This document shows, piece after piece, positions 21,939-31,718 of a DNA stretch of 36,166 nt (positions are counted from its first letter, which is position 1; the number at the start of each line of letters is the position of its first letter). Below the pieces are notes generated by a model, which saw nothing but the letters and a program-made list of their open reading frames with translations, had not been told where the DNA came from and made no database searches. The position numbers were made by a program, and so were the translations under genes. The stretch spans positions 1 through 36,166 of the forward strand of contig JAUNAF010000016.1 in NCBI GenBank assembly GCA_030527715.1, read 5' to 3'. Origin of the DNA: Eubacteriales bacterium (GTDB lineage Bacteria; Bacillota; Clostridia; Lachnospirales; Lachnospiraceae).

Positions 21939-23063
21939 TTATTCTGCTGCGGTCTCGCTCTCTGCTGCCTCAGTCTCTTCCGCTTCGGTCTCGCTCTCCG
22001 CTGCCTCGGTTCCTTCGGTCTCTGCCTCAGTCTCCTGTACGAGGGTGTAAGCATCGTAGAAGGTCACTTTGCTCCAGACTTTCTCATCGACAGTGAATTC
22101 CGGTGCCCACTCGGTAAGCTTCTCATTCAAATAGTTGTTCTTCTTTTCCTCTGCCAGAGATTCCTTCTGCTCCTCGCTGGCTTCCTCATCATGCACAGAC
22201 TTCATCTGAAGTACATAGTAGCCGCTCTCGGCCTCGATCGGCTCTGCGTAGACAGCTCCGTCCTCGGTCAGTGTGCGTGCTGCGGTATCCAGCTCTGTGA
22301 TATAGATGCCGTCATCCTCATTGTTGGTGCTGTAGGATGCGTTGGAAACGCTCTTCTCCTCGTCAATCTCAGCCAGTGCCTCTGCCATTTCCTTTCCACC
22401 GGTCACAGCATCGATCAGCTCCTGAGCCTGAGCCTTTACAGCCTCTTTCTCTTCATCGGTCAGCTCTACGGTATTGCCATCCTCGTCCGTGGTTCCGGCG
22501 GTGGAGAAAAGCACATACTCAACACTGCTCTGTGCAGCCTCTTCGTCAGTCACACTGCTGTCAGCCTCATTCTTCACAGCAGTCTGCACCTTATTCTGAA
22601 TCGTGGTCAGGGTGAGCAGACGCTCTACGTTCTCCTGATCAGCCATCATAGCCTTTAAAGCAGCAGCATCGTTCTCTGCAAGGAACTGTTCTGCCGCAGC
22701 TGTGATCGCTGCCTTCTCCTCATCAGTCAGCTCTACGCTGTAGTCTCCCATATGCTTCTCATAAGTCAGCATATCCTTCAGTTCTTCCAGGATCTGTGCC
22801 TTGAAAGTAACTCCGTAGCCGACTCCGCTGCCAGTCAGATCCGTATCCCAGATGCTTCCGTCTCCGAACAGCGCTCCAAGATATGTCTCCGTGGATGCCT
22901 GATTGTATCTCAGCATAAGATTTGCGAGCTTCAGCGGCACCTTTTCCCCGTCAAAGGTTGCAACCGTTGCATTGGCACTGTTTGATGCGCAGCCTGCAAG
23001 CATACTCGCTGCGAGTACTGCAGCTGCTCCAGTTACGATAAATTTTTTTCCAGTCTTCTTCAT
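21939..23063 (-). CDS. SurA/PrsA-like peptidylprolyl isomerase lipoprotein
   Basis: The 374-residue product has a lipoprotein signal peptide (MKKTGKK, hydrophobic core, lipobox LAGC at about 20-23), so it is anchored outside the membrane. A SurA_N-like helical region follows (LMLRYNQAS, EELKDMLTYEKHMGDYSVELT), then a parvulin-like part (SSVEYVLFSTAGT, GGKEMAEALAE, ESGYYVLQMKSVHD). It is probably a foldase for secreted proteins. The last 35 residues are an imperfect Glu/Thr/Ala/Ser repeat. The frame opens at 23117, but the ATG at 23063 has AGGAG eight bases upstream and starts the signal peptide properly. The parvulin active-site residues are hard to place, so catalytic activity is uncertain. 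Confidence 0.82.
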   Translation of the reverse strand: MKKTGKKFIVTGAAAVLAASMLAGCASNSANATVATFDGEKVPLKLANLMLRYNQASTETYLGALFGDGSIWDTDLTGSGVGYGVTFKAQILEELKDMLTYEKHMGDYSVELTDEEKAAITAAAEQFLAENDAAALKAMMADQENVERLLTLTTIQNKVQTAVKNEADSSVTDEEAAQSSVEYVLFSTAGTTDEDGNTVELTDEEKEAVKAQAQELIDAVTGGKEMAEALAEIDEEKSVSNASYSTNNEDDGIYITELDTAARTLTEDGAVYAEPIEAESGYYVLQMKSVHDEEASEEQKESLAEEKKNNYLNEKLTEWAPEFTVDEKVWSKVTFYDAYTLVQETEAETEGTEAAESETEAEETEAAESETAAE

Positions 23064-23099
23064 CGTTTCTTCTCCTGAATCATTTACAAAATTACTACT

Positions 23100-23128
23100 A
23101 GTATACCCCTTTTTCACGGCACCTGCAA
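23100..23128 (-). promoter_or_regulatory. Promoter of the lipoprotein and sigma-like genes
   Basis: On the minus strand TTGCAG (23128-23123) and TATACT (23105-23100) are 17 bases apart, in the gap after mfd. Some read-through from mfd is also possible because no terminator is seen between them. Confidence 0.6.
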
Positions 23129-23162
23129 GTCTTTCCGTGAGGGTGGGAAGATCTCCGTCACG

Positions 23163-26100
23163 TTATACGAGCACCCCTGCAATATCCTCCAGCAGATCCC
23201 CGGTCAGTGTCAGGATATCTCTGTTGTCCTGCGCGGATTTCTGCGGCTTCGTATAGACAAACGTCGGTGTTCCGCCAAGCACAAATCGCATTCTTCCATG
23301 GTGCTTCTGGATCATCATCTCGATCTTTTTCGGATCAGCCTGTGTATGCTCGTACATGACAAACCGGATCACATCGCCCTTCTGAGACACTTCCGTCACA
23401 CTGTTTCTGTGTGCCGCAGCCCGCAGATTTGCCACCATCAGCAGATTCTGCACGGTCTTCGGAATATCCCCGAAACGATCCGTCAGCTCATCGATCATAT
23501 CATCGTATTCCCCCGGTGTGGAGATCGCGGCAATTCTCTTGTAGACATCGAGCTTCTGATGCTCATTTTTGATATAGCGTTCCGGAATGTAGGCGTTGAC
23601 ATCCAGCTCAAGCACTGTCTCATACTCCTCCTCCGGAGACTGCTCTCCGCGGAATTTCCGCACGGCCATATTCAGCATCTTGCAGTAAAGATCATAGCCG
23701 ACTGCCTCCATATGTCCGCTCTGCTCAGCTCCGAGCAGGCTTCCGGCTCCGCGGATCTCCAGGTCTCTCATGGCGATCTTGAATCCGCTGCCCAGCTCTG
23801 TAAACTCGCGGATCGCGTGCAGACGCTTCTCGGCGACTTCCTTCAGCATCTTGTTGCGTCGGTACATCAGAAATGCATATGCGGTACGGTTGGAACGGCC
23901 GACTCGACCGCGCAGCTGATACAGCTGTGAGAGGCCCATATTGTCGGCATCGTGAATGATCATGGTATTGACATTCGAGATATCCAGACCGGTCTCAATG
24001 ATCGTCGTGGAGACAAGTACATCGATCTCCCCATTGATAAAACCGTACATGATCTTTTCCAGCTCGCGCTCCTTCATCTGTCCGTGCGCAAAGGCCACCG
24101 TGGCATCCGGAACCAGTTTTGCGATCTGATTCGTGATCTCAGCGATCGTATTTACGCGATTGTACACATAGTAGACCTGACCGTTTCTCGCAAGCTCACG
24201 ATTGATGGCCTCTCTGACCATCTCTTCATTATATTCCATGACGTAGGTCTGGATCGCGGTCCTCTCTGTCGGCGCCTCCTCCAGCACACTCATATCGCGG
24301 ATACCGATCAGGCTCATATGCAGGGTACGCGGGATCGGCGTCGCCGTCAGTGTCAGGACGTCCACATTTCTCCGCATCTGCTTGATCTTTTCCTTATGCT
24401 TTACACCAAATCTCTGCTCCTCATCGACGATCAGCAGTCCGAGATCCTTAAAACTCACATCCTTGGACAGCACTCTGTGGGTACCGATCACGATATCCAC
24501 CAGGCCCTTTTTCAGATCCGAGATCGTCTTTTTCTGCTCCGCCGGAGTGCAGAATCTGCAGAGCAGTCCCACATTTACCGGAAAATCCTTCATTCTCTGC
24601 ACGAAGGTGTTGTAATGCTGCTGTGCCAGGATCGTGGTCGGCACCAGGTAGACTACCTGCTTGCTCTCCTGGACAGCTTTAAAGGCTGTGCGGATCGCTA
24701 CTTCTGTCTTTCCGAAACCGACATCTCCGCAGATCAGACGGTCCATGATCTTGCGGCTCTCCATATCCTGCTTGACTGCCTCGATCGCACGCAGCTGATC
24801 TCCGGTCTCCTCAAACGGACACATCTCTTCAAACTCTCTCTGCCAGACCGTATCCGGACTGTACATATAGCCGTCACCGGACTGACGGTCCGCATAGAGC
24901 TCCACCAGCTCGCGGGCAATATTCTCAACGGCAGTCTTTACTCTTTTTCTGGTTTTATGCCACTCCTGGCCGCCCAGACTGTTCAGCTTTGCCGGCTTTG
25001 CGTCGGAGCCCGCATATTTCTGGATCGCATCTGACTGGGTGGCGAGCACGTAGAGATTGCTGCCGCCGCTGTATTCGATCTTCATGTAATCCTTGCTGAC
25101 ATGGTCCACCACAAGATTTTCGATTCCGCGGTAGATACCCACTCCATGGCTCTCGTGTACCACGTAGTCTCCGACATTCAGATCCGTAAAACTCTGTATC
25201 TGCTGTCCCTCATAAATACGGGGACGTTTCTTTTTCTTCTTCTCTTTTCCGAAAATATCACTCTCGGCAATGACCGCAAACCGGATCAGCGGATACTCAT
25301 ATCCGCGGTGCATGCTTCCCTGCGTGACCATCAGCTCTCCCGGTGCCAGTTCTCTGCCGGTATCCTCACTGTAAAAACTGTTCAGTCCGTACTCCTGAAG
25401 ATCCTCGGCCAGACGCCTTGCCCTCGTGCGCGAGGTGCAGAGCAGCGCCAGACGGTAGCCTTCCTTTTTCCAGTTCGTCAGATCCTTTACCAGCTGCTCA
25501 AAGCTGCTGTTGTAGGAGCTGACACTGCGGACAGACATGCCAAAGGTCGCCTTCACCGACCAGTCACCCTTCGGCAGATCCATGATACACATTCCCAGAC
25601 AGTTGCGTCTGTTCAGTGCCCCGACCACCGTCGCTGCCGGATACAGCAGATTCAGCTGTCCCGGAAGCAGATAACCTTTCATCAGACGGTTCTGCATGCT
25701 GTCGGTGAATTCTGCCTCGACCGCAGCTCCCTCCTGGGCAATACGGTTCGGCTCATCCAGAAAGATCAGTGCATCCTCCGGAAAATATTCCAGGAAGGAG
25801 ACCGTCTCTTTACTCAGGTAGGAGATAAAGCTGTCAAGTCCCTCACGCTCTCCGGTCTCCGTCAGCCGCTCACAGATCTCTGCAGCGGTCACCTTGATCC
25901 GGTGTCCCTCCTCTGTCTGCATGGCCTCACGAAATTTTTTCTCCTGTTTTTCCGCCTCAGAACGGATCTTTTTTGCAGCCCTCTCTGCCTGGCTCTCATC
26001 AAAGATCAGATCCTTTGCCGGATAGATCATGACTTCCTGCTGATTTTCCAGAGATCGCTGACTCTCCTCATCAAAGCTGCGGATCGAATCGATCTCGTCA

Positions 26101-26684
26101 CCCCAGAGTTCGATGCGCAGCGGATGCTCCTCCGTCAGAGGGTAAATATCCAGAATGCCGCCTCGCACGGCAAACTGACCGAAGCTCTCCACCTGCGGCA
26201 CCTTTTCATAGCCCAGGGATACCAGTTTCCCGGAAAATTCTGCCAGATCCAGCTCTGCTCCGACCTCCAGGCACTGAAGCTGCTCCTCGATCTGTGCCAG
26301 CGGAAGCAGGCGGTCCATACAGCCCGGAAGCGTTGTGATCACCGTCACCTGCTCCTCGGAAAGAAGTGCCTTTACGACCTCCATCCTCTGTCGTGCGATC
26401 TGTGAGCTCTGAAGATCTGCATTATAAAAGATCAGATCCTTCGCCGGATACAGAAGCACGTTCTGGTCAAAGAACTGATAATTTTCATAAATCTCCTTCG
26501 CCCTCAGATCACTGTAGGTCACGATCAGCTGCTTTGCCCAGCCTCTTCCCGCACAGTAGATCAGATGCGATTTCTGAGCCTCGATACAGCCGGAGACCTG
26601 AACGATTCCGCGGTTTTTCTTCAGTTTTTCACGGATCTTTGTAAACTCCTCCAGTTCCTGCATCGGCGCAGTAAATGCTCTCAT
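23163..26684 (-). CDS. mfd: Transcription-repair coupling factor
   Basis: The 1173-residue protein removes RNA polymerase stalled at DNA damage and recruits UvrABC. Parts in order: UvrB-like N terminus (about 1-350); the RNA polymerase interacting domain (VGDYVVHESHGVGIYRGIENL and following); a RecG-like translocase with Walker A GDVGFGKTEVAIRTAF, DEEQ box VDEEQRFGVKHKEKI, motif III TATPIPRTLHMSL and motif VI QLRGRVGRS; and the C-terminal Mfd domain near LDVNAYIPERYI. The length is normal for the family. The start has AAAGG eight bases upstream and lies three bases after the pth stop codon, so the two genes are coupled. pth-mfd order is conserved in many Firmicutes. Confidence 0.97.
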   Translation of the reverse strand: MRAFTAPMQELEEFTKIREKLKKNRGIVQVSGCIEAQKSHLIYCAGRGWAKQLIVTYSDLRAKEIYENYQFFDQNVLLYPAKDLIFYNADLQSSQIARQRMEVVKALLSEEQVTVITTLPGCMDRLLPLAQIEEQLQCLEVGAELDLAEFSGKLVSLGYEKVPQVESFGQFAVRGGILDIYPLTEEHPLRIELWGDEIDSIRSFDEESQRSLENQQEVMIYPAKDLIFDESQAERAAKKIRSEAEKQEKKFREAMQTEEGHRIKVTAAEICERLTETGEREGLDSFISYLSKETVSFLEYFPEDALIFLDEPNRIAQEGAAVEAEFTDSMQNRLMKGYLLPGQLNLLYPAATVVGALNRRNCLGMCIMDLPKGDWSVKATFGMSVRSVSSYNSSFEQLVKDLTNWKKEGYRLALLCTSRTRARRLAEDLQEYGLNSFYSEDTGRELAPGELMVTQGSMHRGYEYPLIRFAVIAESDIFGKEKKKKKRPRIYEGQQIQSFTDLNVGDYVVHESHGVGIYRGIENLVVDHVSKDYMKIEYSGGSNLYVLATQSDAIQKYAGSDAKPAKLNSLGGQEWHKTRKRVKTAVENIARELVELYADRQSGDGYMYSPDTVWQREFEEMCPFEETGDQLRAIEAVKQDMESRKIMDRLICGDVGFGKTEVAIRTAFKAVQESKQVVYLVPTTILAQQHYNTFVQRMKDFPVNVGLLCRFCTPAEQKKTISDLKKGLVDIVIGTHRVLSKDVSFKDLGLLIVDEEQRFGVKHKEKIKQMRRNVDVLTLTATPIPRTLHMSLIGIRDMSVLEEAPTERTAIQTYVMEYNEEMVREAINRELARNGQVYYVYNRVNTIAEITNQIAKLVPDATVAFAHGQMKERELEKIMYGFINGEIDVLVSTTIIETGLDISNVNTMIIHDADNMGLSQLYQLRGRVGRSNRTAYAFLMYRRNKMLKEVAEKRLHAIREFTELGSGFKIAMRDLEIRGAGSLLGAEQSGHMEAVGYDLYCKMLNMAVRKFRGEQSPEEEYETVLELDVNAYIPERYIKNEHQKLDVYKRIAAISTPGEYDDMIDELTDRFGDIPKTVQNLLMVANLRAAAHRNSVTEVSQKGDVIRFVMYEHTQADPKKIEMMIQKHHGRMRFVLGGTPTFVYTKPQKSAQDNRDILTLTGDLLEDIAGVLV

Positions 26685-26687
26685 GTT

Positions 26688-27257
26688 CTATACCTTTCTG
26701 TTGTACTCATTCATTGTGGCCTCTGTTCCCTCTGTCATCAGAGAGACTACAGCCTTCGCCGCACGGTCAAATGCTTCCTCCACCAGGACTCTCTCCTCTT
26801 TTGAGAATCTGCTCAGCACATAGTCTGCCAGATCAAATCCTTTCGGTTTCTCTCCGACGCCGACCTTCACGCGCAGAAACTCCTGGCCGCCCAGGTGTGA
26901 AATAATATTTTTGATTCCGTTATGTCCTCCGGCACTGCCCTTCGCACGAATGCGCAGCTGTCCCGGCTCCAGGCTGATATCGTCGTAAATGACGATCAGC
27001 TCACTTGTCTCATCGATCTTGAAGAAGTCGATCAGTTCACGGACGGACTCACCGCTCAGATTCATAAAGGTCTGCGGCTTTGCGAGGATCACCTTCTGAC
27101 CCTCGATCATGCCTTTTCCGTATTCTGCCTTAAACTTCTTTGCATCTACATCTATTCCATACCGGTCTGCCAGAACATCGATCGTATCAAAACCGACATT
27201 GTGTCTGGTATGTGCATACTTGCTTCCCGGATTTCCAAGTCCTACGATAATATACAT
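26688..27257 (-). CDS. pth: Peptidyl-tRNA hydrolase
   Basis: This 189-residue enzyme frees tRNAs from peptides dropped off the ribosome. The N-terminal VGLGNPGSKYAHTRHNVGFD contains catalytic His19, and LAKPQTFMNLSG, VIYDDISLEPGQLRIR (catalytic Asp) and KGSAGGHNGIKNII are the other conserved blocks. It is of normal length and complete. It lies between spoVG and mfd, the order also known from Bacillus, although spoVG is separated by a terminator. The gap to mfd is three bases. Confidence 0.97.
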   Translation of the reverse strand: MYIIVGLGNPGSKYAHTRHNVGFDTIDVLADRYGIDVDAKKFKAEYGKGMIEGQKVILAKPQTFMNLSGESVRELIDFFKIDETSELIVIYDDISLEPGQLRIRAKGSAGGHNGIKNIISHLGGQEFLRVKVGVGEKPKGFDLADYVLSRFSKEERVLVEEAFDRAAKAVVSLMTEGTEATMNEYNRKV

Positions 27258-27330
27258 CTTCTATCATTTTCCTTATCTGTCTGCTGCTCTTGTATTCTGA
27301 TACCGCCGTCCGCACTGCTGTCTGACAGCG

Positions 27331-27370
27331 ACAAAACGGGCGGAAGCAGATCCTTTTTCTGCTCCCGCCC
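27331..27370 (-). terminator. Terminator after spoVG
   Basis: On the minus strand GGGCGGGAGCAGA pairs with TCTGCTTCCGCCC around a seven-base loop, followed by GTTTTG. The tail is short, so some read-through into pth is possible; no separate pth promoter was recognised. Confidence 0.75.
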
Positions 27371-27405
27371 ATTCTAACACATGTTTTTTTAAATTGCTAC
27401 CGCGT

Positions 27406-27681
27406 TCAGTTTTCTTCCGCCTCTTCCTCCAGAGACTCTGCATACTTTGCAAGCAGCAGTGTCTGGATACGCTCACGACTCTCGGAGTTGATCGGATGTG
27501 CAATATCTCTGTACTCTCCGTCAGCTGCACGGCGGCTCGGCATAGCAATAAATAAACCTTTCTTCCCCTCGATCACCTTGATATCATGAACTACAAATTC
27601 ATCATCGATGGTAATCGAAATAACAGCTTTCATCTTTCCTTCTTTTGCGATCTTACGCACTCTTACATCAGTAATGTTCAT
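27406..27681 (-). CDS. spoVG: SpoVG regulator
   Basis: This 91-residue protein matches SpoVG throughout its core: [49 protein letters not shown] and [13 protein letters not shown]. SpoVG is a small nucleic-acid-binding regulator, first known for a role in sporulation and septation in Bacillus and also present in non-sporulating Firmicutes. The C terminus ends in an acidic tail (EEEAEEN). GAGGTGA lies before the ATG. It is 50 bases after glgD and may be partly transcribed with it. Confidence 0.97.
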   Translation of the reverse strand: MNITDVRVRKIAKEGKMKAVISITIDDEFVVHDIKVIEGKKGLFIAMPSRRAADGEYRDIAHPINSESRERIQTLLLAKYAESLEEEAEEN

Positions 27682-27731
27682 AACTCACCTCTAAATTTAA
27701 TGTTGTTAACAGCGGTTATACCTGTATGACA

Positions 27732-28850
27732 TCAAAGAATGTACCGCTCGTTCTGTTCGTCCACGATACGAATGCCATTTTCAGAAATATAAGTCTGTCC
27801 TGTCTGTATCGTGCCGCGGCTCTCCACGATACAGTTTTCAATATGCGTATTATTGCCGATATAGACGTCATTGAGGATGATGGAATTTTTGATCACACAG
27901 CCCTCTCCCACAAATACCTTGCGGAACAGGATCGAATTTTCCACCACACCGTTTATGATAGAGCCTGATGCAACCAGACTGTTTCTCACCTGCGCACCCG
28001 GATTGTACTTCGCAGGAGGAAGATCCTCTATCTTTGAGTAAATATCCGGATACTGACGGAAGAAGTAATCACGGATCTCCGGCTTCAGGAAATCCATGTT
28101 CGTCCGATAGTAAGCCTCTACCGTTGAGATATTGCTCCAGTAGCTCTTCAGCGGATACGCATAGATCCGCTTCAGATCTTTGTATCTGACAAGTATATCG
28201 TTGACAAAATCGTACCGCTCCTCTGACACTGCCTTTTCAAGCATCTCGATCAGCTGTCGTCTGCGGACGATATAGATGCCTGTAGACACCTGTGTCTTGT
28301 CCGTCACCACCGGCTTTTCCTGGAAGCTTAAGATACGTCCCTCATCGTTCGTTGTCATAACGCCGAATCTGGTCGGATCATCTCCCTCCGGAACCTCTGC
28401 ACTGACCACTGTAATATCTGCCATCTTGTTGATATGATACTCCAGAACCTTGCTGTAATCCAGCTTGTAGATACCGTCGCCGGAGGCAATGACAACATAC
28501 GGCTCATGGCACTGCTTCAGATAATCAATGTTCTGTGCCATCGAATCTGCAGTACCGCGGTACCAGAAGTTGTTGCCTGCCGTGATCGTCGGAGTAAATA
28601 CATAAAGGCCGCCCTGCTTTCTGCCGAAATCCCACCATTTGGATGAGCTCAGGTGCTCATTCAGGGAACGGGTATTGTACTGTGTCAGCACAGCCACCTT
28701 CTGAATTCCGGAATTTGTCATATTGCTCAGCGCAAAATCGATGCTTCGGAAGCTGCCGGCGATCGGCATAGCTGCGATTGCACGCTTGCTGGACAGCTCA
28801 CGCATTTTCTGATTGTTTCCACCAGCTAAAATAATACCTATCGCTCTCAT
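27732..28850 (-). CDS. glgD: GlgD subunit of glucose-1-phosphate adenylyltransferase
   Basis: This 372-residue protein is the regulatory partner of GlgC. It keeps the fold of a nucleotidyltransferase with a C-terminal left-handed beta-helix ([19 protein letters not shown] and following repeats), but the catalytic N-terminal loop AGGQGSRL of GlgC is AGGNNQKM here and KPAV becomes IAAM, which explains a non-catalytic role. A conserved Asp stays in [13 protein letters not shown]. The ATG overlaps the glgC stop by four bases (ATGA), so the two subunits are made together, presumably at equal amounts. No GlgA, GlgB or GlgP gene lies in the window. Confidence 0.94.
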   Translation of the reverse strand: MRAIGIILAGGNNQKMRELSSKRAIAAMPIAGSFRSIDFALSNMTNSGIQKVAVLTQYNTRSLNEHLSSSKWWDFGRKQGGLYVFTPTITAGNNFWYRGTADSMAQNIDYLKQCHEPYVVIASGDGIYKLDYSKVLEYHINKMADITVVSAEVPEGDDPTRFGVMTTNDEGRILSFQEKPVVTDKTQVSTGIYIVRRRQLIEMLEKAVSEERYDFVNDILVRYKDLKRIYAYPLKSYWSNISTVEAYYRTNMDFLKPEIRDYFFRQYPDIYSKIEDLPPAKYNPGAQVRNSLVASGSIINGVVENSILFRKVFVGEGCVIKNSIILNDVYIGNNTHIENCIVESRGTIQTGQTYISENGIRIVDEQNERYIL

Positions 28851-30121
28851 GCTTCTTCACCACCTTTGATTATAGATTCTCCGCCTGCAAGAATACCGTT
28901 CGGATAGTCCTCCGGCACGGTAATGCCGGAAATAGCCGTATTTTTGCCGATCTCAACACCGGCAGGGATCACGCTCTCCTCACCGATCGTTGCCAGACCG
29001 CCTGCATATACGCCCGGTTTGAGTCTGTTCGGAACCTCTTCACCGACACCGATCTTTACGCCGGCGCCGACCTGTACATTCTCCGCAATGATCGCACGGT
29101 CAATGACACAGTTCTCCCCGATCACAGTTCCCTTCATCACGATGGAATCTCTGATGACCGCTCCCGGCTTGATCACAACGCCGGCACCGATCACAGAGTT
29201 ACGCACTTCACCGAAGATCTCGGTACCGTCTCCGATAATGCTTCGCTCGATCTTTGCCTGCTCGGCAATATACTGCGGCGGGATGATCTCACTTGCAGTA
29301 TAGATCTTCCAGAACTCCTCGTAAAGATTAAAGGTCGGAATGATGTCGATCAGCTCCATGTTTGCCTCCCAGTAGGAGGAGAGCGTTCCTACATCCTTCC
29401 AGTATCCGTTGTATTCATAAGCAACCAGCTTTTCTCCCTTTTCATGGCAGTACGGAATAATATGCTTACCGAAATCACAGCCCGGCACGTTGGAATTCTT
29501 CAGCAGCGCATCGCGCAGAACGTCCCAGCTGAAAATATAGATACCCATGGATGCCAGATTGCTCTTCGGCTCCTTCGGCTTCTCCTGGAATTCCGTAATC
29601 GTACTGTTTTCATCCGCAACAACAACGCCGAAACGGCTGGCCTCCTCCCAGGGAACCGGCATTACCGCGATGGATACGGCTGCTCCGCTGGCCTTGTGGA
29701 AGTCCAGCATCATCTCGTAATCCATCTTGTAAATATGGTCTCCTCCGAGGATCAGCACGTAATCCGGATGAAACATCTCCATATAGGTAAGATTCTGATA
29801 AATCGCATTGGCAGTACCTGTATACCACTCTGTATCTGTAGTCTTCTCATAAGGCGGAAGGATGCTTACACCGCCGATGTTGCGGTCAAGATCCCACGGA
29901 ATACCGATACCGATATGAGTATTCAGGCGCAGCGGCTGATACTGCGTCAGGACACCGACAGTATCGACGCCGGAATTGATACAGTTACTCAGCGGAAAAT
30001 CTATAATACGATATTTTCCGCCAAATGTCACGGCTGGTTTTGCAACTCTTGAAGTTAACACGCCAAGACGGCTTCCCTGACCGCCTGCGAGGAGCATTGC
30101 AATCATTTCTTTCTTTATCAC
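28847..30121 (-). CDS. glgC: Glucose-1-phosphate adenylyltransferase, catalytic subunit
   Basis: The 424-residue enzyme makes ADP-glucose from glucose-1-phosphate and ATP, the committed step of glycogen synthesis. The nucleotide loop [20 protein letters not shown], the substrate phrases [15 protein letters not shown] and [11 protein letters not shown], and the C-terminal hexapeptide beta-helix ([19 protein letters not shown]) are present. The frame opens at 30223, but the upstream part contains the promoter; the GTG at 30121 has AGAGGTG five bases upstream and begins the normal N terminus ([13 protein letters not shown]). It leads the glgC-glgD pair and is divergent from murC. Confidence 0.95.
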   Translation of the reverse strand: MIKKEMIAMLLAGGQGSRLGVLTSRVAKPAVTFGGKYRIIDFPLSNCINSGVDTVGVLTQYQPLRLNTHIGIGIPWDLDRNIGGVSILPPYEKTTDTEWYTGTANAIYQNLTYMEMFHPDYVLILGGDHIYKMDYEMMLDFHKASGAAVSIAVMPVPWEEASRFGVVVADENSTITEFQEKPKEPKSNLASMGIYIFSWDVLRDALLKNSNVPGCDFGKHIIPYCHEKGEKLVAYEYNGYWKDVGTLSSYWEANMELIDIIPTFNLYEEFWKIYTASEIIPPQYIAEQAKIERSIIGDGTEIFGEVRNSVIGAGVVIKPGAVIRDSIVMKGTVIGENCVIDRAIIAENVQVGAGVKIGVGEEVPNRLKPGVYAGGLATIGEESVIPAGVEIGKNTAISGITVPEDYPNGILAGGESIIKGGEEA

Positions 30122-30158
30122 GTTATCACCTCTTGCTGTTAGGATTTGTGTAGTAGGT

Positions 30159-30167
30159 ATTATAGCA
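30159..30167 (-). promoter_or_regulatory. glgC promoter (extended -10)
   Basis: On the minus strand TGCTATAAT is a full extended -10 element; no good -35 is seen 17 bases upstream. It lies about 37 bases before the glgC start codon. Confidence 0.6.
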
Positions 30168-30265
30168 TATAATTTTAAAATCCGAAATAGGATTTTCATT
30201 ATTTTGCATAGAAATTCACACAATTTTCACTTCATTTTGTTGTTTTTACCGTTTTTCCAACTTCT

Positions 30266-30294
30266 TTGACTTTCTTGGCGAATTGCTGTATAGT
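30266..30294 (+). promoter_or_regulatory. murC promoter
   Basis: TTGACT (30266-30271) and TATAGT (30289-30294) are separated by 17 bases, 50 bases upstream of the murC ATG. Confidence 0.7.
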
Positions 30295-30344
30295 AAAGGG
30301 TAAACTTTTATAGAAAATATCCGATTCATACAAAGGAGATTCAT

Positions 30345-31718
30345 ATGTATAAAATAGATTTTCAGAAACCGATCCATGTACATTTCATCGGAATCGGCGG
30401 TATCAGCATGAGCGGACTTGCACAGATCCTGCTTGACCGTCATTTTACCGTATCCGGCTCCGACCGCAGTGAGACAGAGCTGACCCGCCAGATGACCGAG
30501 GCTGGTGCAAAGATCTTCTACGGACAGCGTGCTTCCAATATCGAGGAAGGCACCGACCTGATCGTCTATACCGCGGCGATCCACCCGGACAATCCGGAGT
30601 TTGCGGAAGGTGTGGCCCGTCAGATCCCGATGCTGACCCGTGCAGAGCTGCTCGGACAGCTGATGGAGAATTATCAGACTTCCATCGCCGTTGCCGGAAC
30701 TCACGGAAAGACTACCACGACTTCCATGCTCTCCCATATTCTTCTGGAGGCAGATACGGATCCTACGATCTCCGTTGGAGGCATCCTTCCGGCCATTCAC
30801 GGAAATATCCGTGTCGGCGGTTCCAATGTTTTCGTGACTGAGGCATGCGAGTATACCAACAGTTTCCTCTCCCTCTCTCCGAAGATCGGCATCATTCTGA
30901 ATATCGACGCAGATCATCTGGATTTCTTCAAGGATCTCGATGACATCCGTCATTCCTTTGCAAAATTCGCACAGCTGCTGCCTGAGGACGGCGTACTGAT
31001 CATTCACAACGGCATCCCGCAGCTTGAGAAGATCACCGAAGGACTTTCCTGCAAGGTAGTGACCTACGGAGAAGGCGGCGACTATGCTGCTGCAAACCTT
31101 TCCTATGATGAATATGCCTGTGCTTCCTTCGATCTGATGCACAAAGATACCTGCATCGGACATTTTTCACTCTCTGTTCCGGGCATCCACAATGTGGAAA
31201 ATGCCATTGCCTCTCTGGCAGCCGCAGACCTGATGAACATTCCTGCAGAACAGATGCAGGCAGGCATCGCAAGCTTCCACGGCACAGACCGTCGTTTCCA
31301 GTTCAAGGGTGAGCTGGGCGGTGTCACCATCATCGATGACTATGCGCACCATCCGACAGAGATCGCTGCTACCTTAAAGGCAGCACAGAACCGTCCGCAC
31401 CAGACACTGTGGTGTGTCTTCCAGCCGCATACCTACACCAGAACCAAGGCTCTGATGGACGAATTTGCAGAGGCTCTGACCCTCGCAGACAAGGTCGTGC
31501 TCGCTGATATCTATGCAGCCCGTGAGACTGATACCCTCGGTGTCAGCTCCGCACTGCTTGCAGAAAAGATCGCAGCACTCGGAACCGAAGTACATTACTT
31601 CCCGTCCTTCGATGAGATCGAAAACTTCCTGCTCCAGAACTGCAGCAAAGGTGATCTGCTGATCACCATGGGCGCCGGCGATGTCTACCGCATCGGAGAG
31701 CACCTGCTCGGAAAGTAG
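30345..31718 (+). CDS. murC: UDP-N-acetylmuramate-L-alanine ligase
   Basis: The 457-residue cytosolic enzyme adds L-alanine to UDP-MurNAc in peptidoglycan synthesis. It shows the N-terminal Rossmann motif FIGIGGISMSGLAQILL, the Mur ligase P-loop VAGTHGKTTTTSML, the central LNIDADHLDFF, and the C-terminal domain phrases IDDYAHHPTEIAATL and CVFQPHTYTRTKALM. AAAGGAG lies seven bases before the ATG. It has its own promoter and a terminator, so it is probably monocistronic, although the DnaA boxes begin directly after its stop codon. Confidence 0.97.
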   Translation: MYKIDFQKPIHVHFIGIGGISMSGLAQILLDRHFTVSGSDRSETELTRQMTEAGAKIFYGQRASNIEEGTDLIVYTAAIHPDNPEFAEGVARQIPMLTRAELLGQLMENYQTSIAVAGTHGKTTTTSMLSHILLEADTDPTISVGGILPAIHGNIRVGGSNVFVTEACEYTNSFLSLSPKIGIILNIDADHLDFFKDLDDIRHSFAKFAQLLPEDGVLIIHNGIPQLEKITEGLSCKVVTYGEGGDYAAANLSYDEYACASFDLMHKDTCIGHFSLSVPGIHNVENAIASLAAADLMNIPAEQMQAGIASFHGTDRRFQFKGELGGVTIIDDYAHHPTEIAATLKAAQNRPHQTLWCVFQPHTYTRTKALMDEFAEALTLADKVVLADIYAARETDTLGVSSALLAEKIAALGTEVHYFPSFDEIENFLLQNCSKGDLLITMGAGDVYRIGEHLLGK

